Shown here: positions 34,494 through 42,667 of the stretch, piece by piece
How the letters are laid out: each line of letters opens with the position of its first letter
Numbering within the stretch: the first letter of the stretch is position 1
Origin: Streptomyces spectabilis
GTDB taxonomy: Bacteria > Actinomycetota > Actinomycetes > Streptomycetales > Streptomycetaceae
Assembly: GCF_008704795.1 (NCBI RefSeq)
Contig: NZ_CP023690.1
Span: forward strand, 1 to 64,000
Reading direction: 5' to 3'
Length of the DNA: 64,000 nucleotides
Made by a program: the position numbers and the translations under genes
The notes under the pieces: model-generated
Told to the model about the DNA's origin: nothing
Seen by the model: the letters and a program-made list of their open reading frames with translations, nothing else
The model's database searches: none

Positions 34494-35258
34494 TCAGGAC
34501 CAGGCGGGCAGCGGCAGGAGTTTGCCGGTTTCCAGGTAGGTCTTGAGGTTGGACAGGACCGCGGACCAGCCGCCTGCGGCCTGGCGTCGCTCGGCGTCGT
34601 CGCGCAGGTTCTCGTGGGTGACGGTGAGCTGGACGGTGCCGCCGAGGGGTTTGAGGTCGAAGGTGACGGTGGAGGGGCCGTCGGGGCGTTCCTCGCCGGG
34701 GCTCGCCCAGGTGACGACCAGGCGTGTGGGTGCGGTGGCTTCGATGACGGTGCCGGTGATGTCGGCGGTGCCGGTGGCGTCGGTGCGGCGGTGTTCCCAG
34801 GTCGAGCCGGGCTGCCAGTCGGAGACGTTGTGGTGTCCCCAGTAGGCGGCCGTGATGTCGGCGTCGGTCAGGGCCTGCCAGACCTTTTCGGGGGTGGCTT
34901 CGATGTAGGTGGTGTACACGAAGTCGGGTTTGGTGGTGTGGGGGGTGTTCATGGCGCTTTCCGCTTTCTGTTTCAGGGTGTCCAGTGCCGTGAGGCGGGG
35001 GCGGTCGAATTTGCTGATCCAGCGTTCCTGGATGGCGTGGATCGGGACGGGGTTGAGGTAGTGGAGTTTTTCCCGGCCTCGTTTGACGGTGGTGACGAGG
35101 TTGGCGGCTTCCAGGAGTCCCAGGTGCTGGGTGGTGGCCTGGCGGGACATGCCGAGGCCTTCGCACAGCTGGGTCAGGGTCTGGCCGTTGTCCTCGTGCA
35201 GGCGGTCCAGGAGGTGTCGGCGGGTGGTGTCGGACAGGGCTTTGAAGGCCTTGTCCAT
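34494..35258 (-). CDS. ArsR-SRPBCC fusion regulator (254 aa)
   Basis: Residues 1-95 are an ArsR/SmtB winged HTH (MDKAFKALSDTTRRHLLDRLHEDNGQ..., MSRQATTQHLGLLEAANLV). From about residue 103, NTPHTTKPDFVYTTYIEATPEKVWQALTDADITAAYW begins an AHSA1/SRPBCC domain, a hydrophobic ligand-binding cup. These are often two adjacent genes; here they are one reading frame. I chose the ATG at 35258; GGAGGG lies upstream, with a GTG at 35270 as alternative. The HTH probably represses its own promoter through the inverted repeat at 35278-35294. Confidence 0.75.
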   Translation of the reverse strand: MDKAFKALSDTTRRHLLDRLHEDNGQTLTQLCEGLGMSRQATTQHLGLLEAANLVTTVKRGREKLHYLNPVPIHAIQERWISKFDRPRLTALDTLKQKAESAMNTPHTTKPDFVYTTYIEATPEKVWQALTDADITAAYWGHHNVSDWQPGSTWEHRRTDATGTADITGTVIEATAPTRLVVTWASPGEERPDGPSTVTFDLKPLGGTVQLTVTHENLRDDAERRQAAGGWSAVLSNLKTYLETGKLLPLPAWS

Positions 35259-35277
35259 GTCGTCGTTCACCCCTCCA

Positions 35278-35294
35278 GTAAGGCAAGCATTTAC
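35278..35294. promoter_or_regulatory. Probable ArsR operator
   Basis: Reading on the minus strand, GTAAATGCTTGCCTTAC is an imperfect palindrome (GTAA...TTAC ends, TGC/GC inner) 19 bases before the ArsR-SRPBCC start codon. This is the usual place and size for an ArsR-family autorepression site. It is in a distinctly AT-richer patch. Confidence 0.5.
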
Positions 35295-35510
35295 CTGCAT
35301 GTCAACTGGTGACCGGACCGCTACCTGCAGTGACCATCCTGTGTCTCTCTGGTGCGGCGGAACCTCCGGCTGCCCGGGCCTTGCTCCCGGCGCCTTCCGG
35401 GGGCACGCTCGGTGACCGGGTCGGCGACGTAGAGTTCGTCTTGATCTTTCCGAGGGGCACGGGTGCCGGTCGTGCGGCTCGGTGCGGGGCGTGTCGAGAT
35501 GGGGTGCGGG

Positions 35511-37850
35511 ATGGGTTTACGGCGGAAGGCAACGGCCGGGGACGGGGCCGGAGTTGAGCGTCCGGAGGCGGCGGGGCCGGGCGGGGGCGGGGTGGGGCGG
35601 CGCCGGTTCCTCGGCTTCGTGCTGGCCGCGCCCACCCTGGTGACCGCTGCCGAGCTGGGGACGGCGCCGGCGGCCGAGGCGGGGACCGCCCTGCCGGAGA
35701 TCACCGACCTGGTGGACCTGAACGACGTGATGACGACCGCGGCGCTGCCGACCTCGCACCTGGTGACGGTGGAGGTGCACGAGGACGGCACGGTGTCGTT
35801 CGCGCTGCCGCGGGCCGAGGTGGGCCAGGGCATCACGACGTCGACGGCGATGCTGATCGCCGAGGAGCTGGGGGTGCCCCTGGAGCGGGTGCGCGTCACG
35901 CTGGCCGACGCGCGGCCGGAGCTGGTGTTCAACCAGCTCACCGGCGCGTCCAACACCACCATCTCGACCTACGCCCCCATCCGGGTCGCCGCCGCTGTGG
36001 CCCGGGAGCGGCTGCTGCGGGCCGCGGCCGACGTGCTCGGCTCTCCGGCCGGGGGGCTCTCGCTGGAGGCGGGCGTCGTCAGGAGCCGCGCGGGCGGGAG
36101 CGTGGGGATCAGGGAGCTGGCGAGGAAGGCGGCGAGCGTCACGGTGCGGCGGGTGGCGGTGGAACTCAAGGAGCGCGGCCGGTTCACGGTCATCGGCCGG
36201 CCCCACAACCGGATCGACGCGCTCGCCGCGGTGACGGGGCGCAAGAAGTTCGCGATGGACCTCGATGTTCCCGGCGCCCTGCCCACCATGGTGTGCCGGG
36301 CGCCGACCCTCAACGGCCGGGTCGGTTCGGTGGCCAATCTCGAGGAGGTCCGGGCCATGGCGGGCGTCACCGATGCCGGGGTGGTCTCCACCGGTGTGGC
36401 GGTGCGCGCGCGGACCTTCGGGCAGTGCATCGAGGCCGTGCGCGCGCTGCGGGTGGCGTGGCGGCCCGGCACCGCGGAGGGCAGCTCGGATGAGTCGGTG
36501 CTCGAGGAGCTGCGGGAGGCGGAGCTGCCGCTCGGCCTTCCGCCGCTGACGAAGTCGGTGGAGGCCCGGTTCACCTTCCACTTCCGCGGCAACAGCGCGC
36601 TTGAGCCCAACTGTGCGATCGCCGACGTGCGGCCGGACGGGGCGGAGATCTGGTCGGCGCTCAAGGCGCCGATCGTCGCCAAGCAGGCCATCGCGGCGCG
36701 GCTGGGGCTTCCTCCGGGCGCGGTGCGGGTGCATGTCACCGAGGGGGGCGGGTCGTTCGGGCGCAAGCTGTTCTTCGACGCGGCGCTGGAGGCCGCCGAG
36801 ATCTCCCGGAAGTTCGGCAAGCCGGTCAAGCTCATGTGGCACCGGGCCGATGACGCCCGGCAGGGGCGGGCCCACCCCATGGCCACCTCCCGGGTGCGGG
36901 CCGCCTACGCCGGTGACACCGTGCTCAGCTTCAAGCAGCGGCACACCAGCGTGGCCACCGACTTCGGCCACGGCCTGGGCGAGGTGTTCACCGCGCTCGC
37001 GGCGAAGCTGCCGGTGGGCGATGCCGCCTTCTCCCAGACGTTCTTCCATCTCACGCAGTCGATGCCGTACGCCTTCGGTGTGCACAGCCGGCTGCTCAGC
37101 GAGACTGGCAAGGGGTTCAACACCGGCAGCATGCGCGGTGTCTACTCCCCCGACGTGGTGTGCGCGCGGGAGCTGATCGTCGATCAGCTCGCGGCGAAGA
37201 CGGGCAGGGATCCCTTCGGTTTCCGGCGCGAGGCCCTGCGGGACGCCCGCGCCCGGGCGGTGCTGGAGAAGGCGGCCGAGGCCGGGGACTGGGGGCGGCG
37301 GCTGCCGGAGGGGATGGCGCAGGGGATCGCCTTCCACGGCGAGTACCGCGCGGCCAGTGCCGTCCTGGTGGAGATCGACTGCCGCCGACAGACCGTGGAG
37401 CGGCCGGTGCGTGACGGGGTGAGCGGGCCGCGGGTCACCAAGGCCGTCGTCGCCGTGGACGTCGGCCTGGCCGTCAACCCGCGGGGCCTGGAGGCGCAGA
37501 TGATGGGCGGTGTCATGGACGGGATCGCGCAGGCGCTGACCTCCAGCCTGCACCTGCGCGAGGGACACTTCCTGGAGGCGAGCTGGGACAACTACTTCTA
37601 CACCCGCCAGTGGAACACCCCGCTGGAGCTGAAGGTCGTCGTCATGCCGCCCACCACCGGCGAGCCCGGCGGTGCCGGGGAGCTGGCCGTCGCCGCGTCG
37701 ATGGCCGCGGTGGCGTGTGCCTACGGGCGGGCGACGGGCAGCATGCCCACGCGGTTCCCGGTCAACCACGGCACGCTGTCCTTCGTGCCGAAGCCGACGG
37801 TGCCTCCCGTTCCCGCATCGCCCACCGACGGGCTCGACCATGTCCGCTGA
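35511..37850 (+). CDS. Molybdenum hydroxylase large subunit, IorB-like, Tat-exported (779 aa)
   Basis: A twin-arginine signal (GRRRFLGFVLAAPTLVTAAE, residues about 28-48) precedes the xanthine-dehydrogenase-family molybdopterin subunit. Family blocks include ALPRAEVGQGITTSTAML, TEGGGSFGRKLFF, NTGSMRGVYSP and GGAGELAVAAS, with the near-C-terminal glutamate of the active site (GEPGGAGEL). The small 2Fe-2S subunit is 65 bases downstream, as in isoquinoline 1-oxidoreductase (IorAB). It likely hydroxylates an N-heteroaromatic or oxidises an aldehyde in the periplasm-equivalent space. No FAD subunit is present. I chose the ATG at 35511; earlier starts at 35463 and 35499 are possible. Confidence 0.8.
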   Translation: MGLRRKATAGDGAGVERPEAAGPGGGGVGRRRFLGFVLAAPTLVTAAELGTAPAAEAGTALPEITDLVDLNDVMTTAALPTSHLVTVEVHEDGTVSFALPRAEVGQGITTSTAMLIAEELGVPLERVRVTLADARPELVFNQLTGASNTTISTYAPIRVAAAVARERLLRAAADVLGSPAGGLSLEAGVVRSRAGGSVGIRELARKAASVTVRRVAVELKERGRFTVIGRPHNRIDALAAVTGRKKFAMDLDVPGALPTMVCRAPTLNGRVGSVANLEEVRAMAGVTDAGVVSTGVAVRARTFGQCIEAVRALRVAWRPGTAEGSSDESVLEELREAELPLGLPPLTKSVEARFTFHFRGNSALEPNCAIADVRPDGAEIWSALKAPIVAKQAIAARLGLPPGAVRVHVTEGGGSFGRKLFFDAALEAAEISRKFGKPVKLMWHRADDARQGRAHPMATSRVRAAYAGDTVLSFKQRHTSVATDFGHGLGEVFTALAAKLPVGDAAFSQTFFHLTQSMPYAFGVHSRLLSETGKGFNTGSMRGVYSPDVVCARELIVDQLAAKTGRDPFGFRREALRDARARAVLEKAAEAGDWGRRLPEGMAQGIAFHGEYRAASAVLVEIDCRRQTVERPVRDGVSGPRVTKAVVAVDVGLAVNPRGLEAQMMGGVMDGIAQALTSSLHLREGHFLEASWDNYFYTRQWNTPLELKVVVMPPTTGEPGGAGELAVAASMAAVACAYGRATGSMPTRFPVNHGTLSFVPKPTVPPVPASPTDGLDHVR

Positions 37851-37915
37851 CCCGTTTCGTCCCCCCCGGCGGGCCCGCGGGCTCCTCAAGGGGGCCTTCG
37901 TTACAAGGAGTTGTC

Positions 37916-38392
37916 GTGCCTGAGCACACGTTTGGTCTCAACGGCGAGCAGGTCACGGTCGAGGCCGCCGACGACGAGAGGCTGTTGTGGGTGCTGCGGG
38001 ACATCCTGGGCGTGACCGGGCCGAAGTACGGCTGCGGCATCAACGTCTGCAAGGCCTGCACCAGCCACCTCAACGGCAAGGCGGCCAACCCGTGCGCGAT
38101 CCGCGTCAAGGACCTGCGGCCCGGTGATGAGGTCACCACCATCGAGGGTCTTGCCGACACCGTGGAGGCGGAGCTGCATCCGATGCAGCAGGCGTGGCTG
38201 GAGCAGGACGTGGTCCAGTGCGGCTACTGCCAGCCCGGCCAGATCATGGCGGCGGTGGCGCTGGTGCGCCGCGTCGCGCAGGAGGGCCGTGAGATCACCG
38301 ATGCCGATCTGGACGGGATCCGCAACATCTGCCGCTGCGGTACGTACTTCCGTATCCGGGAAGCGATCCGGGCCGGTGCCGCACGGATGTGA
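37916..38392 (+). CDS. Molybdenum hydroxylase 2Fe-2S subunit, IorA-like (158 aa)
   Basis: Two [2Fe-2S] centres are readable: a plant-ferredoxin type (YGCGINVCKACTSHLNG with a later C in AANPC) and the xanthine-dehydrogenase type (QCGYCQPGQ and CRCGTYFRIREA). The GTG at 37916 has an AAGGAG ribosome site. It passes electrons from the molybdopterin subunit (35511-37850) to an external acceptor. The partner carries the Tat signal, so this subunit may be exported by hitchhiking. Confidence 0.85.
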   Translation: MPEHTFGLNGEQVTVEAADDERLLWVLRDILGVTGPKYGCGINVCKACTSHLNGKAANPCAIRVKDLRPGDEVTTIEGLADTVEAELHPMQQAWLEQDVVQCGYCQPGQIMAAVALVRRVAQEGREITDADLDGIRNICRCGTYFRIREAIRAGAARM

Positions 38393-38491
38393 GGGCCTGC
38401 CCCCACGCCCCGGCTCCGGTGTCCCCGCAGGGGTGTCCGCCGGGCCGGCGGGGGGCAGGGTTGTGGCGGCGGGCTTCGGGAGGCGGGCTGG

Positions 38492-39850
38492 ATGACCAGG
38501 GATCGGCACGGCCAGGTGATGACGTGCACCGACGCCGCGGCGGTGCGGCACTACGAGAAGGCGCTGGAGGAGCTGCTCTTCTTCCGCGAGGAGGTGGCCG
38601 GGCAGGCCGGGGCCGTGCTCGAGGCCTCGCCCCGCTCCGTGATGGGCCACGTCCTGAAGGCCTACCTCGGGCTGCTGGGCACGGAGGAGAAGGACGCGGC
38701 CCAGGCGGCCGAGGCGTTCGGGGCGTTCCGCCGGGAGGTTGCGGCCGGGGGCCTGACGGCGCGGGAGCGGATGCATGTCGAGGCGGCGTCCGCCTGGCTG
38801 GCGGGCGACATGCACCGGGCCGGCCGGGTGCTGGGCGACCTCGTGGTGGCGCACCCCCGGGACGTCCTGGCGCTGGCCGTCGGCCATCAGATCGACTTCT
38901 TCACCGGGGACGCGGTGCTGCTGCGCGACCGCATCGGCGGGGCGCTGGCCGCCTGGGACCGGGACGATCCGCACTACGGCCTGCTCCAGGGCATGTACGC
39001 CTTCGGCCTGGAGGAGGCCGGGCACTACACGCTGGCCGAGCAGGTGGGCCTGGAGGCCGTCGAGCGCAACGCGCGCGACGTCTGGGGCATCCACGCCGTC
39101 GTGCACGCCTACGAGATGCAGGGGCGGCACGAGGACGGCATCGGCTACCTGGATGCCCGCCGGCAGGCCTGGTCGAGCGGCAACTACCTGAAGGTGCACA
39201 ACTGGTGGCACTACGCCCTGTATCTGCTGGAGACGGGCGACACCGGCGAGGTGCTGGCCGTCTACGACGCGGCCCTGCACCACGAGGGCTCGGCCGGGGC
39301 GGCGATGGAGCTCCTGGACGCCTCCGCGCTGCTGTGGCGCCTGTATCTGGCGGGCGCCGGCACCGGCAGCCGGTGGGAGGTGCTCGCGCGGGCGTGGGCG
39401 CGGCGCCAGGACGGGCCGCACTACGCCTTCAACGACGTCCACGCCGTGATGGCCTACGTCGGTGCCGGCCGGATCGGGGATGCCGAACGGCTCATCGGTG
39501 CGCGGGAGGCGTGGCTGGGTGAGGCCGGTGCGGGGGTGTCGAACGCGGCGATGACGGCGCGGATCGGTCTTCCGGTGTGCCGGGCGCTGGTGGCGTACGG
39601 GCAGCGGCGCTACGCGCAGGCGGTGGGTCTGCTGCTGCCGTTGCGCCGGTGCCTGCAGGAGTTCGGGGGCAGTCACGCCCAGCGGGATGCGCTGCAGAAG
39701 ACGCTGGTCGAGGCCGCGTTGCGCGCGGGTGAGGACGATCTGGGCCGCACGCTGCTGAGCGAGCGCCTCGCTCTGCGCTCCCGGTGCCCGTACAACCAGC
39801 GGGCGTGGGCGCGGCTGGCGGCGAGGGGGCCCGGGGGGATGGCCGGCTGA
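38492..39850 (+). CDS. TTC38-like tetratricopeptide protein (452 aa)
   Basis: The chain is helical throughout and follows the eukaryote-like TTC38 family: ALEELLFFREEVAGQ, VMGHVLKAYLGLLG, HPRDVLALAVGHQIDFFTGD, RNARDVWGIHAVVHAYEMQGRHEDGI and NYLKVHNWWHYALYLLETGD. This family is found scattered in actinobacteria with unknown function. It lies 99 bases after the IorA-like gene on the same strand and could share its transcript. Confidence 0.75.
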   Translation: MTRDRHGQVMTCTDAAAVRHYEKALEELLFFREEVAGQAGAVLEASPRSVMGHVLKAYLGLLGTEEKDAAQAAEAFGAFRREVAAGGLTARERMHVEAASAWLAGDMHRAGRVLGDLVVAHPRDVLALAVGHQIDFFTGDAVLLRDRIGGALAAWDRDDPHYGLLQGMYAFGLEEAGHYTLAEQVGLEAVERNARDVWGIHAVVHAYEMQGRHEDGIGYLDARRQAWSSGNYLKVHNWWHYALYLLETGDTGEVLAVYDAALHHEGSAGAAMELLDASALLWRLYLAGAGTGSRWEVLARAWARRQDGPHYAFNDVHAVMAYVGAGRIGDAERLIGAREAWLGEAGAGVSNAAMTARIGLPVCRALVAYGQRRYAQAVGLLLPLRRCLQEFGGSHAQRDALQKTLVEAALRAGEDDLGRTLLSERLALRSRCPYNQRAWARLAARGPGGMAG

Positions 39851-39981
39851 GGGGCGTGCGGTGTCGGGCCGTGTCAGGGGTGTGTCAGGCCGGTGACAGG
39901 CGGGGCGGGGATCGTAGAGGCATCAAGCACCGGGCGGTCGTCTGAACCCCCCGGTCCGTATGTCCCGTTGAGGAGTATCCG

Positions 39982-40398
39982 ATGTCTGTCGCTCTCGCTC
40001 TGACCGTCCAGGACAAGGACATCCTGCGCCGTGCCGCCTACGGTGCCGTCTCACTGATGGCCGCCGCCGACGCCGTCGCCGGAAAGCCCCACAGGGCCGC
40101 CACCCACGGCTGCCTCGCCCTGGCCTCCGCGACCGGCCCGGTCGGGCACGTGCTGGCCGAGAAGACGCGGATCAGGAACCTGGACGGCGCGAGCGCCGCC
40201 GCGCTCGCCGACCAGGTGCTGCCCGCGCTGGCCGCGGCCGTGGACCTGCTGGACCGGCAGTCCCCGGCAGAGGCCGCCGCCTACCGGAGCACCGTCCTGA
40301 TCGCGGTGGAGGCGGCCGCCCGGGCGCACCGCGGTGAGCCCGGGCCGGTGGCGGCCGCCATGGCCCGCACGATCGCTGCCGCGCTCGGTGCCGGCTGA
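39982..40398 (+). CDS. Small alanine-rich helical protein (138 aa)
   Basis: A GAGGAGTATCCG ribosome site precedes the ATG. The sequence (MSVALALTVQDKDILRRAAYGAVSLMAAADA...) is nearly all helix, with no signal peptide. It is convergent with the GNAT gene 13 bases away. No family recognised. Confidence 0.5.
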   Translation: MSVALALTVQDKDILRRAAYGAVSLMAAADAVAGKPHRAATHGCLALASATGPVGHVLAEKTRIRNLDGASAAALADQVLPALAAAVDLLDRQSPAEAAAYRSTVLIAVEAAARAHRGEPGPVAAAMARTIAAALGAG

Positions 40399-40411
40399 GC
40401 GGGGGTGCCGG

Positions 40412-40981
40412 TCAGGCGGCCCGGTCCGCGTTCCACTGGGTGCGGGTGATCGCGTACTCGACGGAGCGCAGGTCGGTTCCCGGCGGGAACCAGCTGGCCT
40501 CGGCGTCGAAGTCGCGTGCGTGGCGCAGGCCGACGGCGGCCATCGTCGCCCGGGAGGCGGTGTTGGCGGCCGAGGTCATGGCGCAGATCCGGTCCAGGGC
40601 GAGGTCCTGGAAGCCGTGCCGGATGAGTTCGGCCGATCCCTCGCTGCCCAGGCCCTGTCGCCAGTGGCGGCGCAGGAGCCGGTAGCCGAGTTCGGCCTGG
40701 CCCGGCGGGGCCGGTTCGTCGGTGTCGCCGGGGGGCCGCAGGATCCAGTAGCCGGTGAAGTGTCCGCCGGTGAACCCGGCCCAGTACCCCAGGCCGTCGG
40801 CGCGCCGGGCGTCGGCCAGGGCCGCGCGGTGGGCGGTGTCCACCACCTGTGCGCGGGTGCGGGGGCCGCCCAGGTAGCGCATCACCTCGGGGTCGGCGTC
40901 GAGCTCGATCTGGTGCTCGATGTGTGCGTGGGACAGCGGGACGAGGCGGAGCCGTTCGGTGTGCAAGATCGCTTGGGGCAT
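40412..40981 (-). CDS. GNAT-family N-acetyltransferase, RimJ-like (189 aa)
   Basis: It follows the RimJ/RimL subgroup: LHTERLRLVPLSHAHIEHQ at the start, ELGYRLLRRHWRQGLGSEGSAELI with the acetyl-CoA pyrophosphate loop, and LDRICAMTSAANTASRATMAAVGL. It probably acetylates an amino group of a small molecule or protein terminus. It is transcribed leftward, upstream of the predicted small RNA. Confidence 0.8.
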   Translation of the reverse strand: MPQAILHTERLRLVPLSHAHIEHQIELDADPEVMRYLGGPRTRAQVVDTAHRAALADARRADGLGYWAGFTGGHFTGYWILRPPGDTDEPAPPGQAELGYRLLRRHWRQGLGSEGSAELIRHGFQDLALDRICAMTSAANTASRATMAAVGLRHARDFDAEASWFPPGTDLRSVEYAITRTQWNADRAA

Positions 40982-41086
40982 GGCGTCCAGTATCTACGAG
41001 CGGACAGCGGCGGGCGGGGCGCGGGGGGTGTGCCGCCGGGCTGCGGGGCGGCGTGGGCGGGGCCCGGGGCTGTGTATGATCTTGGG

Positions 41087-41228
41087 GTAACTCCGGTGCG
41101 GGGCACGGGAGTCACGCGTCTGTGGTCCAAGGAAAGACGCCCATCATCCGATGGGAAATGCGGGTGCAAGGCCTGCCGGGCGCTCTGAATTGGTGTATCG
41201 GGCTCCTCACCGAAGCGGTGAGGGGCCC
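41087..41228 (+). ncRNA. Candidate structured small RNA with its own -10 box and terminator
   Basis: On the plus strand, TATGAT at 41075-41080 is a good -10 element. About 10 bases later, three stems follow in order: 41090-41112 (ACTCC-GTGC against GCAC-GGAGT), 41116-41140 (GCGTCT against AGACGC) and 41140-41155 (CCCATC against GATGGG). A strong hairpin at 41200-41228 (CCTCACCG-AAG-CGGTGAGG with GGGC/GCCC ends) could end the transcript. The hairpin also overlaps the stop codon of the leftward gene at 41207 and may terminate that gene too. I do not recognise a known riboswitch or RNA family. No plus-strand gene follows closely. Confidence 0.35.
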
Positions 41229-42280
41229 GGTGTCGTTTGCGGGGTGTGTCCCGGGTGGCCGGGCGGGGGTGTGGTCCAGTGGGCCCGGCCGGCCACGACG
41301 GTGGCGAGGTGGGGCAGGAGTGCGGTGCTGCGGGTCCAGGTCGCGGAGTTGAACAGGTAGGAGGGGCTGTCGGGGACGGCGTAGTACTGGACGCCGGCGG
41401 TGATCTGGCGCAGGGGGTGGGCCAGGGTGGTGGGGTGGGCCCAGGGGAAGCCGGCCTCGGGTGCGGCGGGGATGTCCACGATGAGGGTGCCCGGCTTGAG
41501 GGCGGCACTCTGGGCGGCGGTCAGGAAGGTCAGCGGCTCGCCGGCGGGCGGGGGCTCGCAGGTGACGATGATGTCGTGGCGGGCGAGGAGTTCGGCCAGG
41601 GGCAGGTGGCCGGTGGTCCGGACGGCGTGGAGGGTGCCGGTGTCGTCGGTCTCCAGCTGGGCGGTGTGCTCGGGGGCGCCGGGGCCGGGGAAGCGGGTGG
41701 TGAGGCGGGTGATGCGGGTGATGTTCTGGGTCCGCAGGGCGTCGACGGCTCCCTGGGCCGCCGCCCCGTCGCCGATGACGGCCGCGTGCAGGGGCGGGCC
41801 CCAGTGGCCGGTTCTGCCGGCGGCGGCCAGGGCGTGGGTGACCGAGCAGTAGCCCGTCATCGCGTCCGGGTGTGCGGGGGCCTGGCGGGGGGTGTGGTCC
41901 GGTCTGGGCGGGTGGGGGCGGGACGGGGTGAGGAGGGCGGGGCGGCGGCCCGGGGGCCGGGCGGGGGCGGCGGGGGCCGCCAGGTGCGGGTAGGCCCACA
42001 GGATCTGGCCGTTCTTCAGGTCCGTGAGGTCCTGGGGGGCGGGGTGGTGGACGAGGATCACGTCGCATTCGGCGAAGATCTCCTGGCGGGTGCAGATGCC
42101 GCCGCAGGCCTGGGCGAGGTGGTCGTCGCTGACGCCGAAGGCGGTGCCGTAGCCGGTCTCGACGTACAGCCGGCTGCTGATGCCGGCCTCCAGCCGGGCC
42201 AGGTGCTGCGGGTGCAGGGGCAGGCGCCGGTCGCCGGTCGCGCGGGGTGCCGTGATGAGGCCAACCGTGAGCTGGGTCAT
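41207..42280 (-). CDS. Carboxyethylornithine-synthase/alanine-dehydrogenase-like oxidoreductase (357 aa)
   Basis: The N-terminus (TVGLITAPRATGDRRLPLHPQHLARL) and the dinucleotide-binding loop (AVIGDGAAAQGAVDAL near residue 175) match the alanine dehydrogenase/saccharopine-like family, closest to N5-(carboxyethyl)ornithine synthase, which joins an amino group to a keto acid reductively. Oddly, the stretch between about residues 110 and 145, where relatives carry conserved NNE-type catalytic residues before the AGY block, is Pro/Arg-rich, and only AMTGYCSV remains. Specificity has probably changed. ATG chosen at 42280. It is divergent from the HTH-MarR regulator and could add an amino acid or pyruvoyl unit in the pathway. 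Confidence 0.6.
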   Translation of the reverse strand: MTQLTVGLITAPRATGDRRLPLHPQHLARLEAGISSRLYVETGYGTAFGVSDDHLAQACGGICTRQEIFAECDVILVHHPAPQDLTDLKNGQILWAYPHLAAPAAPARPPGRRPALLTPSRPHPPRPDHTPRQAPAHPDAMTGYCSVTHALAAAGRTGHWGPPLHAAVIGDGAAAQGAVDALRTQNITRITRLTTRFPGPGAPEHTAQLETDDTGTLHAVRTTGHLPLAELLARHDIIVTCEPPPAGEPLTFLTAAQSAALKPGTLIVDIPAAPEAGFPWAHPTTLAHPLRQITAGVQYYAVPDSPSYLFNSATWTRSTALLPHLATVVAGRAHWTTPPPGHPGHTPQTTPGPSPLR

Positions 42281-42667
42281 GCCGATGTCCTCGTCCTTTG
42301 TTTCGGAGGGGCCCGGTCGCCGCCGGGTGACGCCGGTGGCGGGCGCCGCGGGCGTCGTGCGGGGCCCTGGCGGGCCGCTGTCCCGGCGGGGATGGCGGTG
42401 GCGGGCGGGCCGGGGTGAGTGGGTGTCAGGGCAGGTCCGCGCAGGGCGTCTCACGGGGCCTTCACCGCCTGGAAAACGCTATGTTGCATTCATTTTCGGG
42501 TCAACGAATAGCGGGCTGCCGGGCGGGTGAGTGCGCAGGTCAGGAGGGAGAAATTCTTGCAAAGGGGCTGATGGTTAATGCAATGATTGGCTGATTCATG
42601 CTTTGCAACGAGCTGAATTCGAACGCACACTGGCCACCGCACACGCCAGCGCACGAGGTGACCAGCC
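42281..42667. promoter_or_regulatory. Divergent 387-bp control region with TTGCAA/ATGCAA motifs
   Basis: The segment 42479-42610 is AT-rich against its surroundings. It contains TTGCAT (42484-42489), TTGCAA (42557-42562), ATGCAA (42578-42583) and TTGCAA again at 42603-42608, near the regulator start at 42668. The repeated TTGCAA half-palindromes could be operators for the HTH-MarR protein. TTGCAA at 42557 could also act as a -35 box. No gene fits in the gap. Confidence 0.4.

Noticed and set aside
41087..41228. Assigning the structured element to a cobalamin, SAM or other known riboswitch
   Set aside because: No conserved riboswitch core could be matched and no plus-strand gene follows. I keep only a low-confidence ncRNA call.
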